Source: Bos javanicus (Eukaryota > Chordata > Mammalia > Artiodactyla > Bovidae). From it: a stretch of 64,000 nucleotides of DNA. The translations under genes were made by a program, and so were the position numbers. Every line of letters begins with the position of its first letter. Within the stretch, counting starts at the first letter, position 1. Shown here piece after piece: positions 43,080 to 56,028 of this stretch. The notes under the pieces were generated by a model. The model did not search any database. It was not told the origin of the DNA and was given only the letters and a program-made list of their open reading frames with translations. The DNA lies in the NCBI RefSeq assembly GCF_032452875.1, contig NC_083878.1, forward strand, positions 41,621,378-41,685,377. Direction: 5' to 3'.

Positions 43080-43262
43080 ATTCCATGGCTATTAGCTCTT
43101 TTGATGTTAGAAGATAAGCCCACAGTGGAGCTAACTTTATTCATATTTTAGACATGAAGAAACGCACTTCATCGCAAAGATTTGGCACAAGGTGGGTGGC
43201 TAGTAATCACCAGATTCTTGGCTAGAACTCATGACTCAGTTTGAAAGCATGCTGCTAAGTTT
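43080..43262 (+). mobile_element. MIR SINE fragment
   Basis: The run TTATTCATATTTTAGACATG, AAGAAACGCA, CAAGGTGGGTGGCTAGTAAT and CTAGAACTCATGACTC parallels the MIR 3' half. It is old and diverged. Confidence 0.55.
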
Positions 43263-43395
43263 CCCATCTACAACATCTTTAAAATCTTTATCCAATGTGA
43301 AAAATTTGCTTTCTATTGGCTTTTTACCTCTAGAGACCCCAAATCAGAATGAAACCAACTGAAATCCCAGAAGTATGTCTGAATTGCTGAAAGTG

Positions 43396-43583
43396 GCTTG
43401 CTGGTGGCTCAGTTGGTAAAGAATTCACTTGCAATATAGCAGACTTGAGTTCAATCTCTGGATTGGGAAGACCCCCTGGAGGAGGAAATGGCAACCCACT
43501 CCAGTATTCTTGCCCAGAGAATTCCATAGACAGAGGAGCCTGTGGTCTACAGTCCATGGAGTCATAAAGAGTCGGATACGGGT
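43396..43583 (+). mobile_element. Bov-tA SINE
   Basis: A forward copy from GTGGCTTGCTGGTGGCTC to AAGAGTCGGATACGGG. The B box is degraded (GAGTTCAATCTC), which would weaken pol III use. No TSD was confirmed. Confidence 0.9.
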
Positions 43584-43725
43584 GTGCTAGAGCTGGTTTT
43601 GCTCATGAGAACCAATAAAGCCCATCTCTTCCTACCTTCATGTTCACTGGTACCATGTTGGTAACTTGAAATGGGCCGTGAAAGGAGTGTTTACACCACA
43701 GAAATTGGCAAGCACTTCAGATCAG

Positions 43726-43925
43726 GTGGCTCAGTGGTAAAGAATCTGCCTTCAAATGCAGGAGCCTCAGGAGATGCAGGTTTGATCCCTGGGTCGGGAA
43801 GATCTCCTGGAGGAGGAAATGGCTACCCACTCCAGTATACTTGCCTGGAAAATCCCATGGACAGAGGAGCCTGGCAGACTACAGTATATGGGGTCCCAAG
43901 AATTGGACATGACTGAGCACACACA
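43726..43925 (+). mobile_element. Bov-tA SINE
   Basis: A forward copy lacking the first few head bases, with an internal duplication-like CAGGAGCCTCAGGAGATGCA and a short (CA)n tail. An exact 8-bp TSD, CAGATCAG, lies at 43718-43725 and 43926-43933. It sits 140 bases downstream of another Bov-tA in the same orientation. Confidence 0.93.
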
Positions 43926-43933
43926 CAGATCAG

Positions 43934-45740
43934 AGAGTTTCCAGCTCTCAAGAGAGTTGGGGTCACACACTTGATCAGCACACTCCTGATTAGAAATCTG
44001 AGCATCTAGGCAAAAATCCTGCCTCCAGGTCTCTTGATGCTTAGAATGTGTTTCAATGTGTTTGATTTGGAAGACACTGAGTTTCTCTGGGATACCTTTT
44101 GAGTACATCCTTCTGCAATCCTTTGAAACTATATGTTGGAGAACATCAGAGTTATCTTCTCTGAAAGGGAAAGTGATGTCTAAGAATAAAATAAGCTACT
44201 TGTTTAAGTCTATGGGTGTTTGTGAACTTGTGAGTGTGCTTTAAATTACACATAATTTTAAACAACTGTGTAAAAAGAGTTTTAAAAGTTTAATGGTGCT
44301 GAACCAAGAATAGGAATTAAAAATTGAAAAGAAGATAGGAAACTATACCTTGTTTTTCTGCTTTAAAAAATAAGTTTCCCTCTCATCTGCAATTAAGATG
44401 CTGAGAATTTGCATAAAATGTGTAAAATTAGAGATAATTGAACTACAGTAGCTATAAAAGGGGCTCTTCCATTTAAAAAATAAATCAGATGTCCACTTAA
44501 AGGGTGTAAGAGCCATTCCCCCCTCCCTTTCCCCTCCCTCTCTCATTTGGGTCTCTGGTATTTTTCACACTTTTATAGCTGATTTTTATTGCCAAACAAT
44601 CCCTGGAGTTTGTGGCAGCTCTGAGACGACAGCTGGCCCAGGCAGGCCTGTTAACTCTGGCATGTTAAGGACCCTTCAGAAGATTTCAAATCCAGCCTCA
44701 GCACCCAGGTCAGGAGATCAAACCCAGGGAGACCTTAGCGAGGCTGCAGAGCGGGCTGAGAGAAAGGGGAACATGGGGAGTAAGGAAGACAAGAGAAGTA
44801 CAGAAATGCCTGTAAACCAAACATCAATAGCTGTTTTTGTTTCCCTGAACCAGGGTTTCCCCTGGGAACCTCAAGTGTAAAAGGTTCAGTCTGGAGAGGA
44901 GAACACTGGCGAGCACAGTGGCCTCAATGATGGTCCCAGGCTGACGTTTGTACTATGATTGCAGGAGCCTTTCTTCCCAAGAGGAGGTGCAGCTTCCACT
45001 CTGAAGGACCAGTCCTGAGCATCTTCCTGGCACATGTCTAAGGCCTATTCGCTAAGGAGGGCCCATTACTGGCCTGGGCTTAGCCCGTTTCACTCTAGGG
45101 CCTGGATGTGTGATGATGGCCTGACCAATGGCCTGCTGTTTGTTTGCTGCTCTTCTGAGACATTCAGAATAGGGAGTCTCAGGAGGTACTCTCATCCTTT
45201 TGTCTCATCTGTCCTCTTCCATGAAGACAGAAGCACTTCTAGGGTGGAGACTGTGCTTATAAGCAGGGCATGAGGGGTGGGAGGAGGTTTTGCAGTGCTA
45301 AAATGTGATAAGGAAAGTGCCCAAGTGGGGAACATGTTGAATTCTCAGAAATGTGACAGTGCTCCCAAAAGTACACCAAGGAAAAAATGCCCAGCTGTAG
45401 TTCTCTGTCTTCTGATACAGAGTAAAATTCAGTTTTTCACAAAATTTTAATAATAAGTAAAAACAAAGATAAGTCTCTTAGAGTGAGATCTCCCATACTA
45501 AGGCATTTTATCTGTGACCCACAACATCTGCTTGCACTGTGCCTGCGTGTCATGCGATAGATCCCAGGGCATCTACGAAGTGTGTGAGAGATGTATGTTG
45601 ATTTGCTTTGACATCCTGTATTCCCAGGAACCCATAGCCTTCGAGGTCAGTTCAGTGTGGTGAGGCCTTTCCCTGCTTAATTTTTCCCTGCTCTCTTCCT
45701 ACTCAATCTACATCCCATCTCTTTAAAATAATAAAAGAAA
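43934..45740. other. 1.8 kb without recognised transposons
   Basis: Unique sequence with a pyrimidine-rich stretch at 44516-44546 and moderately GC-rich DNA at about 44600-45270. Open frames (72-79 codons) have no signature. Confidence 0.45.
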
Positions 45741-46013
45741 GGACTTCCCTGGTGGTCTAGTGGTTAAGAATCATCTAGCCAAAGCAGGGGACATGGGTTC
45801 AATCCCTGATCTGGGAGGATCCCATGTGCTATGGAGCAACAAAGCTCGTGCTCCATAACTACTGAGCCCTTGAGCCCTGGAGCCTGTGCTCCATAGCAAG
45901 AGAAGCCACCACGATGAGAAGCCCAGGCACCGCAACTGGAGAGTAGCACCCACTCACTGCAACTAGAGAAGGCCCTCATGCAGTAACAAAGACCCAGCAC
46001 AGCCAAAAATACG
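45741..46013 (+). mobile_element. CHR-type SINE, long form
   Basis: The most complete CHR copy here: GGACTTCCCTGGTGGTCTAG head, the GGTTCAATCCCTGATC box, then a long body of AACTACTGAGCC, AGAGAAGCCACCACGATGAG and CAACTAGAGAA units. It ends in CAGCCAAAAATACG and an ACAT-type tail (46013-46032). The tail is split by the next Bov-tA. Confidence 0.88.
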
Positions 46014-46036
46014 TACATACATACATATATGCACGC

Positions 46037-46242
46037 GTGATTAGTCGCTTAGTCATGTCTAACTTTTTGTGACCCTGTGAACTGTAGCCCACCAAGCTCC
46101 TTTGACCATGGGGTTCTCCAAGTAAGAATACTGGAGTGGGTTCCCATTCCATTCTCCAGGGGATCTTCCAGACCCACGGATTGAACCCAAGTCTGCTGCA
46201 CTGCAGGCGGATACTTAACTGCTTGAGCCACCAGGGAAGTCC
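46037..46242 (-). mobile_element. Bov-tA SINE inserted in a CHR tail
   Basis: A reverse full-length copy from TTAGTCGCTTAGTCATG to GCCACCAGGGAAGTCC. The ACATACAT-type tail of the CHR element appears on both sides (to 46032, and again in ACAAACATACAAATATT after 46255), so this SINE landed in that tail. The exact TSD is hidden by the simple sequence. Confidence 0.9.
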
Positions 46243-49200
46243 TACACTCATGTATACAAACATACAAATATTTTAAAAATAATATTGATGAAAGAAAAAG
46301 GTCCTGCAGTTTCCTTAGACTCCTATCGTCTCTTTGGAAGAAAGTGCCTGATCTGATAATAGGGGATAAAGTTGACTGATTTAAAGTGCGACCTCAACCT
46401 AGTAGCCTGTGTCCCTTCAATTTGGTACGTCCTGGACATGATGTCATAGTAGCCGTTCTGCTGACATTTGAGACACAACTGAAAGTCAGTGGTAAATAAC
46501 AGCACCAGGATGCAAAAATCCTAAATCCCCACATATAACACTCCCCAGAGCATTGTCTCTTCCATTTTTCCACCAGGCCAAACTGGATGTGCTCCTCATT
46601 AGCTGTAGGTCTTTCTCTTTTGTGCTTACTTACATCATAGAGAATCAACATAAATAGAACATTATTTCTATATATTCTATATTCAACAAGACGGTGTGCA
46701 ACTAAAAATTGTTCATTTTTAATAATGTGTATAACAATCATAATAAATACTGTATTTGATAGGTAACGATTCTTTATATAGCCTAACACAATGTTCCTAG
46801 CACACCAATCTGACAGTGTTCTGTGGAGTTGCCTCTTGAAGAATGAGGAATGTAGAAGGGCGTCTTAGATGGTGGGATGAGGATGAGATGCTGTGAATGA
46901 TATGTGGAAGTACTAAACTGACACCTGTGGTGAGCGAGCTGAAATTCACCTCACCGTTCTCCTCTTCATGCATGTGGAGACAACATGCATGAAGTATCAG
47001 AGTCTTTCTCAACACAGTGTTTCAAGACGCAGTTAATTGAGGTTGGCCAGAGCAACAAGATCTCTTTCACACTTTTGGTATTTATCATAGAAAAGTATGT
47101 TAAATAATGCTGGTAACAGAAAGTCCAAGTTTCTGAATTTTTTTCTAGTTGGTGAGTAGAGTCTCTTGCAAACTTTGGGAAAGACTTGTGCCTATAGATA
47201 CATCAGTTAGGAGCTTTCTTCTACTCCACCACCAGCTCTTCAGCCTGTTATATGGTTATGTAAAGATACAAAAGGAGCGTTCATTAAAAGCTAGAAAAAG
47301 TGTAAAAGAAAGGAAGAGGAGTAAAATACATACCATCTGATCTTCAAAGTTTCTACCGGTGAACTTCAGACTTGGGTTTCAATTTTCTAGCTCTCAACTG
47401 TCAAAGAATATCCTTCACAAGCCCATACGACTAATGTGGGCAACAAGGACGGGGCTCCAAGATGCTGGAGGGTTTTGGGGGACACTCTGGCCCATTTTGA
47501 GGCCACCTTGCCTTCATCTTTTCACTCAGATTTCCCTTGTGTGATTATCGAATGTCGCTTCTCATAGGAAATGACCCTGTAGTGTCTCCCCTCCAAGTAA
47601 CAAACTTTCATCTTAACCTGCTTTCTACTCAGTGTAAATTCTATAATTTTTCAAGAGCCTTTTGTATAATATGGAAACTTCAAGCAGAGTACCCAAGGCA
47701 TTTTCTTTCATCAACCTGCTTCTAATTTCATCAAAGCACTAAGAAGAAATCCATTTGGCTTTTTATTTGTCCAGTACTCTTCTCACTCTCAAACGCATTC
47801 AAAAGCCACCTCTCGGATTTGAAGACGCCTCCGCGGAATTATGTAATTGGACCCACAATTGCTAGTTCTCCACACTCTTGCTCCCTCACATTACTGCAGA
47901 GCAGACTCCTGTTTTGTAGACCTTCCTTATTGTGTAAATGGCTGCATTATCACTGTGTACACATTAGGACAAGCAAATGGGCCCCCGAAGGCAAATAAGG
48001 GTTCAAATAACCCAGACAAGGTAGCCCAACTGAATTGAGGATTCACCCTTGTTACAACCTTATTGCTTTATGGCACATGAGCCAGTGGAAGGGACAGACT
48101 GCTCCAAGTGTGTTTCTACTGATCCTGCTGGCAAATCACAGCTTTATTACAGTAATGAGCCTGACCATATTTCTGTGCTTATGCATATTAGGCACCAAAT
48201 GTATTTTCTGGCCTGCCAGCCTGTGGTAGTAACTAACACGAGCAATTTGTTCTGGGTTACAGTGTGTGTGCATGCATTAGGTATGAGCATGTTAGTTGCT
48301 CTGGGTTATAAAATACTACATGTTTCATCATGTGTATTTTTATATGCACAACTTAACTGTATGCAAAATAGCTTGGCAATTAACCAACACAACGTATTAG
48401 TTTACTACAAGATTATTGCACAAATAATGTGAATTGGGGGCAGCCACCATTTCAATTTAGCAATATTAAAAATGTCATAGGATTATTAAATATCTAAAGA
48501 AAATGCTTTATTTTTTTCCTTTATGGTATTAATGTTAAGGTTCTTATAAAAATATCCTGATGCTCCTCTCAGTATCATTGCTATAAATAACCCTGAGTGA
48601 CACTCTTTATAGGAGGTTGTGGAAATTTAGACTATGAATTCCCCAGGACTTATTGTGAACTGACATTTGACCTTGGACCTCATTGGTTTCCAGGTAAATG
48701 GCCGCTATTATCGTTTCTTCCTCGGGATCATATTTTATGTATGCCATTCATTGGATCCATGATTATTAAAAGTAACATCAGTATAATTCAGCTCACACAC
48801 TAAAAAACAATATGGTATGTTTTCTTTCTCTTTATATTGACCATTGGATCCATAAGGCTTGGTGCCATTCACTTGATTGCATGGCTGTATAAGAAGCATA
48901 TTCATTCAGGGCCTTGCTCCAGAAAAGTAGACCTATGGAAATATGTCCTCCTGAAATCTTAATTAAAATGAACTCTTTGTTCTACTGCCCTAGGAGATGA
49001 ATAGACAAACTAACAAAAATAAATACATGGGTAAACAGTTAGAATAGGAGGGAAACCTCTGCCGAAGCAACTGCTGTTCTTTTCGCTTTCACACACATGG
49101 CTTATTTTAAGTTGTCAGAGAATTACTTTTTTTCCTCCATTCAGGTTGGATTTATGTAAATGACCACACAGGACAGGTGCCTTTGTTTAGTCACTACCAA

Positions 49201-49679
49201 AGCCGGAATCATGTAGTACAAGAGCTGATAACATGAAATAACATGAAATAAGTGGGCTTATCCCTTTGGAAGCTTGTTTTACAGTACGGGTATTTCTCTT
49301 TAGCAAATCCTGCTGCGTTTTTAAGTAATACGATAAAACAACATAAATGTCTTTGTGGCGAAAACTGATTGTTTCAGAAGGAACATGGCTGTTTTATTCT
49401 CGTCTTTTATCTCTTCTACAGTGAATTTTTGAAAACGTGAACAGTTCCCTGGCCTGTGTATATATATAATAGGTTATTTGCTTATGAACCCCCACAATTC
49501 TTCAGGAGCTGAATAAAGGCAGACTGGGAGGAAACCCCACATTGGCAGCAGCAACACCCTGAATAAATACAAATCCAAGATGGAAATGTGCCTTTTGCAG
49601 CCCTGTCACAGATTAATACGGCTCATGATAGATACTTAGTTCTCTGACAGTTTCCCCTGCACCTTTGCTGGAAAGTTGA

Positions 49680-49780
49680 TAGAAATTACTCCAGCTGAAT
49701 GCTTAAAGCAGATGTTATCCCATTAATTAGCCCTGGACCTGGGTACACTCGAGACTTTCCCATTTTCAGGCCGAAAGGAA
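49680..49780. promoter_or_regulatory. Candidate conserved non-coding block
   Basis: CAGCTG (49692-49697) and the homeodomain-dimer-like TAATTA (49724-49729, within CCATTAATTAGCCC) lie 26 bases apart. The surrounding unique sequence has no repeats. Such motif pairs also occur by chance, so this is only a candidate. Confidence 0.25.
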
Positions 49781-51859
49781 TTGGTCCCAGTGAGCGTGCT
49801 CTATATCCACATTTAGTATCATCTCATAAACAGCAGTGAAAACACAGCAGGCCGTTGATGAAGATACATGAGCTTATTTCTAATTTAAAGTTATGTTGCT
49901 TAACCTTAATGTAATTGGTCACCGGTGGCCAACTGTTTGTATAGAGTGTTGATGACCAAAGAGATGTAATAAATTATAAAACTCTCTGCTTAAATGGAGG
50001 GAACAACTGTTTTGTTAAAAGCCTTGCATGTAATAATGGTAAAATAATTATACCTCAGGCCAAATAACTGTGAAGCTGTTAATACCATAACAGAGTTGTC
50101 TTCAGGATAACTCGGTTCATCCCCATTTAAAACAACTACATGAACCCGGCTCTTGTATTTAGCCAAAGAGTAACTTGGACTGTTTAATTTCACAGTGATT
50201 CAAATAAGCGGGTAAGTCATCCCATCTGGTAATGGGTAGTGGGGTGGTGGGGTGAATGAATATAACCAATCACTACAGTTAACTAGAAAACAAAAAGCTC
50301 AAGTAATTCTGTTCTGTTCAACAGCTCACACTGGCTGCCAGAAATATCTTTAGAAGGGCTTGATTAGCAGGTAGAATAAGTGGGATAATAATAAAATAGG
50401 AAAGTAATTGACACAACTTTAATGTTTAATAACGAATACTATGCCAGGGGCAAAATAAAGAGAAACTGTCTTCTTTTCTGAGAGTGGGTTCTGACTTAAA
50501 ATTTCTTAGGCCAAATATAGATAGCAATGATCTGAGGCTTGTGAACTACATTTCCAGGATTACAGTTAAAGTTATAAATCTAGTTAAAATGAAAGCACAT
50601 GATCAACGATATTCAATCTATTACGAGTAATGATACCCATTCCATAGGTTTTCTATATGTTTCTGTTGAAAATATTTCCCCCTTTCTCGGAAAGCCTCGT
50701 GATTTTAAAATGTGAGCATGAAATAAACATATCTGTGCTTCTGTCTGGATGTTCTTTTTTTCGGTCCTGGTTGGATTGTGTTAACTAACTTCTCTGAAAC
50801 AAGTAGGAAAAGTAAAGTTTTTGCTTTCCTCAAAAGATAGTCTTTTTCTCTAAATATTTGCATTCTGGATTTGGATCATCTCCAGAAGGGTACTCACTTC
50901 AAAATAGAGAAAAAATATGTCTTTCCCTTCTCACTTGACTTTTCTTAGAAAGACCTTCCAATATTTTAAACTATTTACAGTACCTCTAGGTCATTATTCC
51001 CCTTGACTCTGCTGAAATACCCTGGGACACTATTTACAGCTGACTTCTGAGTTACCGCACAGCATCACTTTACAAAACGGAGACTTCACCATGCGAAAGT
51101 CATTATTTTGTTTAACACAACTTGCAATGGTAAGATTTTTTTTTTTTTTCAGTTTGCCACTTTCATACGCACACTGCCGTGACTGGTAGTGTTAGTTATA
51201 AAAACCCCAGAAGCTCTGACGTGAAGCTATGTGTCTCTCCAGAGTCAGTGTGTCAGTATTGTTTGGGACTAAATTATAAAATCAAAGATGCTGATGAGAA
51301 AGTAACAGGCGAATAAACAGGCAAAAAAACATCCGATGGCATTCACTATTCTGCTTTATGGATAGCAACCTAGAGCTTTCTAAGCCATCAGAGGACAGTG
51401 GGCCAACCCAGGAAGACCATGCTTATTGAAGCTATAAAAAAGAAGTTCCCAAGTTTGTATGGAGAATAGTTGTACTCTGAGAATAACTTCAGAGCTACCC
51501 TTCTTAATAGTAAAAATGACTCGGTTGCTGTTCCAACTAAAAATCAATGTGGCTCACAATTTTAATAAGGAACATGAATCTGAAAACGTGTTTAGCATCA
51601 GGTTATATAAACACACCCTAATGAGATACCATAAAATCCATCACATTAAAGGCTGGTTTCGTGCAAGGTATATTAGCTAAAAATGCTCCATATATTAGGT
51701 CAGTATACAACAGTACACATAATAAAGCAGCTCTGTCAAGATAAGATGCATGCTTTGCCCCTTAAAACTGTTATGTTTTGCACATTTTATAAGGTTCCTT
51801 GAATACATGAATAAGATAAGTTATTCCCGTCTCTTAAGCAATCTCAGAAATGGCTATGA

Positions 51860-52100
51860 CCTGAAACTGGAATTCTTGTAAACACCCATCCGAAGAAAAT
51901 GTGTGCTGCTCTGTCTTAAAGAGATGGTACATGTTTAATTATACCAACTTCTTCCAGCAGAATACTATTAACATGCACATTAGCATCATCTCATTGGTTC
52001 ATCCTGCTGCTCCACCTTAGGGGCAGCAGTAGGAGCTAATCTTATTGCTCCCATGCGCATAATAATGAAATTTGGTCTTGTCTCAAGGCAGTGTTCTCTG
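51860..52100. promoter_or_regulatory. Candidate conserved non-coding block
   Basis: A forkhead-like TGTAAACA (51877-51884), TTTAATTATACC near 51935 and a CCAAT-box complement ATTGG near 51994 fall in one repeat-free block. Conservation is inferred from texture only. Confidence 0.22.
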
Positions 52101-52639
52101 GTCTAAAGTACAGCTATTACTATTCTGGAAATTTTCTGACCGATTCATTGTGAAAGATAAAGAAATAAAATAAAATATAGTCCCAAACAACGATTATTAA
52201 GTACATTGTTTTACCTTGAGTATCGAATAGTGATTGAAGATACGAATGACTCCAATAAAGACATGAGTAGAAACTAAATTCTTTGATAGCTAGCTATATC
52301 TTATACATTCAAGAAGCACACCCCACATATAAACCCTGACAATCAGTGTATACCTAAAGTTCTGCTTCTGAACGCTACCTTCAGCTGTGTACCGGTGGGA
52401 TAAAAAACAAACCCAAACCATAGAAAGACTCCTTTCTTCATTTCTTTTTCATCCATTTCCCAAGAAACAATGACAAGATCGCATAGAATATATAATACCC
52501 TTGCCTTTTTGCATGCAATGTTGGAAAGCTCTAATAAAAAAAAAATACGCATACATTGCAGAGCACACACAAAAATACATGTGAATTCAAGGCTACTGAA
52601 TTAAGGGAGGTTGTTCCAACATTTCCCCCACTGTACATT

Positions 52640-52990
52640 ATTTGTATTCAAGGTTTTTGAAATGACATTGTAATCTGATGATGCACCAGCCTATTATATT
52701 GTCTAGCAGGACAAATATCCTTGCGTTTTCTCTGTAGAACTAACACAATTTTTCCATGTCAGAGGTGCATAATATCCTGGCGGTCATAAGGAATGATGCT
52801 ATTAATCCTCTTGGGCAATCTCCAGGTCTGATTATTAGGGAAATAAATTTGCATGCTGCATATGAGCTAGGTGAATCACCGAGAGCACAAATTATATTTC
52901 CTGACAGCAAGTTAGAGAATGGAGCCGTGTCGCTTTTTTATCTTTCCCCCCCTCTGAAAGCTATAGAATTTCAATTCATTACATGAGATT
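52640..52990. promoter_or_regulatory. Candidate conserved non-coding block with octamer
   Basis: The perfect POU octamer ATTTGCAT (52847-52854), an OTX/bicoid-like TAATCC (52803-52808), and several ATTA cores lie in a compact repeat-free block. A 76-codon open frame (52756-52986, +) spans it, as is common when strong constraint removes stops by chance; no protein family is recognised. Confidence 0.3.
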
Positions 52991-55064
52991 GGTTAGAATT
53001 CAAGTCTCTTTTTAAGTTGATATTAAGTTGAGTCTGTTATCTCTGCGAAGGCTGGTAGGTTTCCCCAGAGTATCCACCTAATCACTACTTAAAAAAATCG
53101 AAACGTATAGTTAGTGTCATGATTTAGGTACCACGGCTACTTTATTTATCAGCGCAGAGTGAGATAATTTCAATTTGAGCCTCCATAGCCCTCATGAATT
53201 TAACTGACTTGAAAGCTTTTCACACCAACTCCATTCTTCCCTCCCCTTTTGTTGCATATTCTAATAATAGTTATTCTGGGCACCTTCCTTGCTGCCATGC
53301 CAAACATTGCACCAGGCTCCTTCCTCTCTCGTAGAGACCTGATTCCAGTCAAGCTTGTGCAAACAGCCTCCAGTTTCTCTCTCCACATTTGACTGCCTCC
53401 TCTGCCAGTAGTACTGCCAGGCATGTCTGCATTCAATATCCATGATGAATGTAGTTTTATTATTTCCAGGGGTTGGCATCTGAGAAACCTTTTTGCATTA
53501 TTAAATTTGAACAGGGAGAATGATAGCAAATAAGAGCATAATAAATTGCTTTATGTCCTAATGTATTAATTAAGCAGACATTTATTATAATGGTTGTTTT
53601 ATAGACCTATTGTAAAAATGTATGATTGTGTGGCGATACTCCTAGCTGGAGCCACATATGGTAACTTGGGTAGATGGCTTGTGACGTTTGTCAGGTTGGA
53701 AAGGGTTCATCAGGTCTAGTCTGCAAATTCACGAGAAGGCAGAGAACCTGGCTCAGAAGTAAGCTTGGGGAGGATAGTTTTGCTACAGCTATGGTATATC
53801 AGGGCAACAATCTTTTTATTAATATTGTAGTTGTGTAAAAATAAAAATGTATATACCCAGTGCAATAAATACCTTATATAGTACAGTTTCATAGTTTATA
53901 AGGTATGTTTACAGATGAATGCACCACAAAAGAGATAGCAAATTATAGAGAGTCTTTCAACTCAAAAATGTATATTATTACTATTGTTTGAAACAGAAAT
54001 AAGTGTATATTTCAGAATAGTAAGGATAATGCCAAATCCAAAAAGCAGACAATTTTGGGATATGGGAGAACTAAATATTTTAGATGATATATATTTATTC
54101 AGAGCAAACACGAAGCTGCACAGCTCAGGGGTTTGCATCTTGGCCTTTTGATTACTTGAGCCATGGGTAATTGTTAGAAAAACAATTCTTGCTTTATCTT
54201 TCTTCTTCACAGTGGAATAAGTGATTCATTTAATATTTTGCCAGCTAAGTAAATGAATAAATAAAATATTCAAGAAAGTTCTTCTATCACTTTCTTTCCC
54301 ATGCAGTCAATATGGTTTCAGTCATTCTCAGAACAAAAATACCTTTGAATCACAGGTGTGTTCTGCAGGCACATGGCTTGGGATTTTGCATAATCAGGAA
54401 ATATTCTCTACATTTAAGAAAAGGAAGTAGCAGTTGGAGAGAATGCAGAGGAAGTCCATAGGGAAGGTTACTAGACTTATCTCAGGGACTGTTACTTGTC
54501 CCTCATATGGAGGCTTATTTTGTCTTTAAATAGTAGCTCTTTTCAGCACTATGGACTTTGATTCCTGCCTAACACCAGACACTGAGGCTGACTCTAGAGG
54601 TGGTTTGTAACTAGCCCAGAAAAGGACATGAATTTAGATGCTGAAGATGCCTAAAATCAGTTACTGCAGTGAAGCAAACCAAATCAACCCTCAGTGCCAT
54701 TCTCAGCACCTATCTGCAAAGCAGGTATCAGAGTTATTAGGGAGAAGGAGAGATGGGGAAGGGATGAAGCTGAAACATATTGATCTCTGAGCACATACAT
54801 GAGGCTTTCCAACCATGGAAAAGAAATAGAAAGGCCATGCAAGGTGCCTCCATGAACCAATAAGCAAATGGCATGAAACCCATAAAAATGCTGCCTCCCT
54901 TTCTGTGATCTGAAAACTCATTCCATTCCTTAAGAATATATTAGTTTGTCAAGTACCTTTATGTTTAGAAGGTTATAAAATCTGAGTGATCTGAGTTTTC
55001 CACTCTGGTACCAGTTGTTCAAATATTACATATACATTAGAGAAAAAAAGATGCCATTCCAAAT

Positions 55065-55290
55065 GGCAAGCATCCTGCTAGGCACCTTGTTTGTGTCATT
55101 CACTGTGGTCTGCACCATGGTACCCTACCCTTACACAGAGCCAAGGGGTGTGGCTTTATTTTACATTCGAGGACATTTCACATCAAGGGCATTTCACATC
55201 AAGGGCATTGAGGTCTAGGCAGTTAAGTGAATGCCCACGCTTACAGCTAGGAGGTGAGAGAGTTGGTATTCAGATACAGTTTTGATGCCT
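55065..55290 (+). mobile_element. MIR-like fragment with a 16-bp duplication
   Basis: GCATCCTGCTAGGCACCTTG, GAGGTCTAGGCAGTTAAGTG and CACGCTTACAGCTAGGAGGT parallel MIR order. Inside it, ATTTCACATCAAGGGC is repeated exactly at 55175-55190 and 55191-55206. Confidence 0.5.
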
Positions 55291-55368
55291 AAAATTTCTT
55301 ATTATTCTTGGGCCAATCTTTCTGCTAGCGAGAGGGAGACAGATAAAGGTAGAGGTAGAGATACAAAG

Positions 55369-55629
55369 CAGAGAAGGCAATGGCACCCCACTCCAGTGTT
55401 CTTGCCTGGAGAATCCCAGAGACGGAGGAGCCTGGTTGGCTGCAGTCCATGGGGTTGCTAAGAGTCAGGCACGACTGAGCGACTTCACTTTCACTTTTCA
55501 CTTTCATGCATTGGAGAAGGAAATGGCAACCCACTCCAGTGTTCTTGCCTGGAGAATCCCAGGTACGGGGGAGCCTGGTGGGCTGCCGTCTCTGGGGTCG
55601 CACAGAGTCAGACACGACTGAAGCGACTT

Positions 55630-55659
<30 letters not shown>
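55369..55659 (+). mobile_element. Bov-A2 SINE (dimer) with (AGC)10 tail
   Basis: A forward, complete dimer with a CTTTCACTTTTCACTTTC linker and a pure AGC tail of about ten units (55630-55660). An exact 12-bp TSD, AGAGATACAAAG, lies at 55357-55368 and 55660-55671. Low divergence and the clean TSD mark a young insertion. A purine-rich tract follows at 55660-55762. Confidence 0.96.
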
Positions 55660-55662
<3 letters not shown>

Positions 55663-55833
55663 GATACAAAGAAGGACACAGAGAGAGAAGCAAACAAAGG
55701 GGAGAGGTGTGAGGAAAAGAAAGAGATTGAGAGAAAGAAAGAGCCAAAGGAGAGAGAATTTGAGTCATAATGAAACAAGTGAGAAGGTAAATGTGATCTA
55801 AAATATTCCTCTATGTTTTCACAAAGAAAGAAA

Positions 55834-56028
55834 AAGTGAAGTTGCTCAGTTGTGTCCGACTCTTTGAGACCCCATGAACTGTAGCCTACCACGCTCCTCA
55901 GTCCATGGGATTTTCCAGGCAAGAGTACTGGAGTGGGTTGCCATTTTCTTCTCCAGGGGATCTTCCCAAGCCAGGGATCAAACCCAGGTCTCCCACGTGT
56001 AGGCAGATGCTTTGCTGTCTGAGCCATG
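55834..56028 (-). mobile_element. Bov-tA SINE
   Basis: A reverse copy from AAGTGAAGTTGCTCAG to CTGTCTGAGCCATG. The last head bases (CCAGGGAAGCC) are missing. No TSD was confirmed. Confidence 0.92.

Larger units (their letters stand above)
46300..55060. other. 8.8-kb stretch with almost no recognisable transposons
   Basis: In a window averaging about one ruminant SINE or LINE per 2 kb, none is recognised here. The DNA is AT-rich, with blocks holding TAAT-core homeodomain-like sites, E-boxes and a POU octamer (see 49680, 51870 and 52740). This is the profile of regulatory DNA in gene deserts near developmental genes, but conservation cannot be judged from one sequence. Open frames of up to 131 codons (46394-46789, 48049-48432) lack any signature. 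Confidence 0.45.

Noticed and set aside
55630..55660. (AGC)n as a coding poly-Gln, poly-Ser or poly-Ala tract
   Set aside because: It is the tail of a Bov-A2 SINE with its TSD immediately after.
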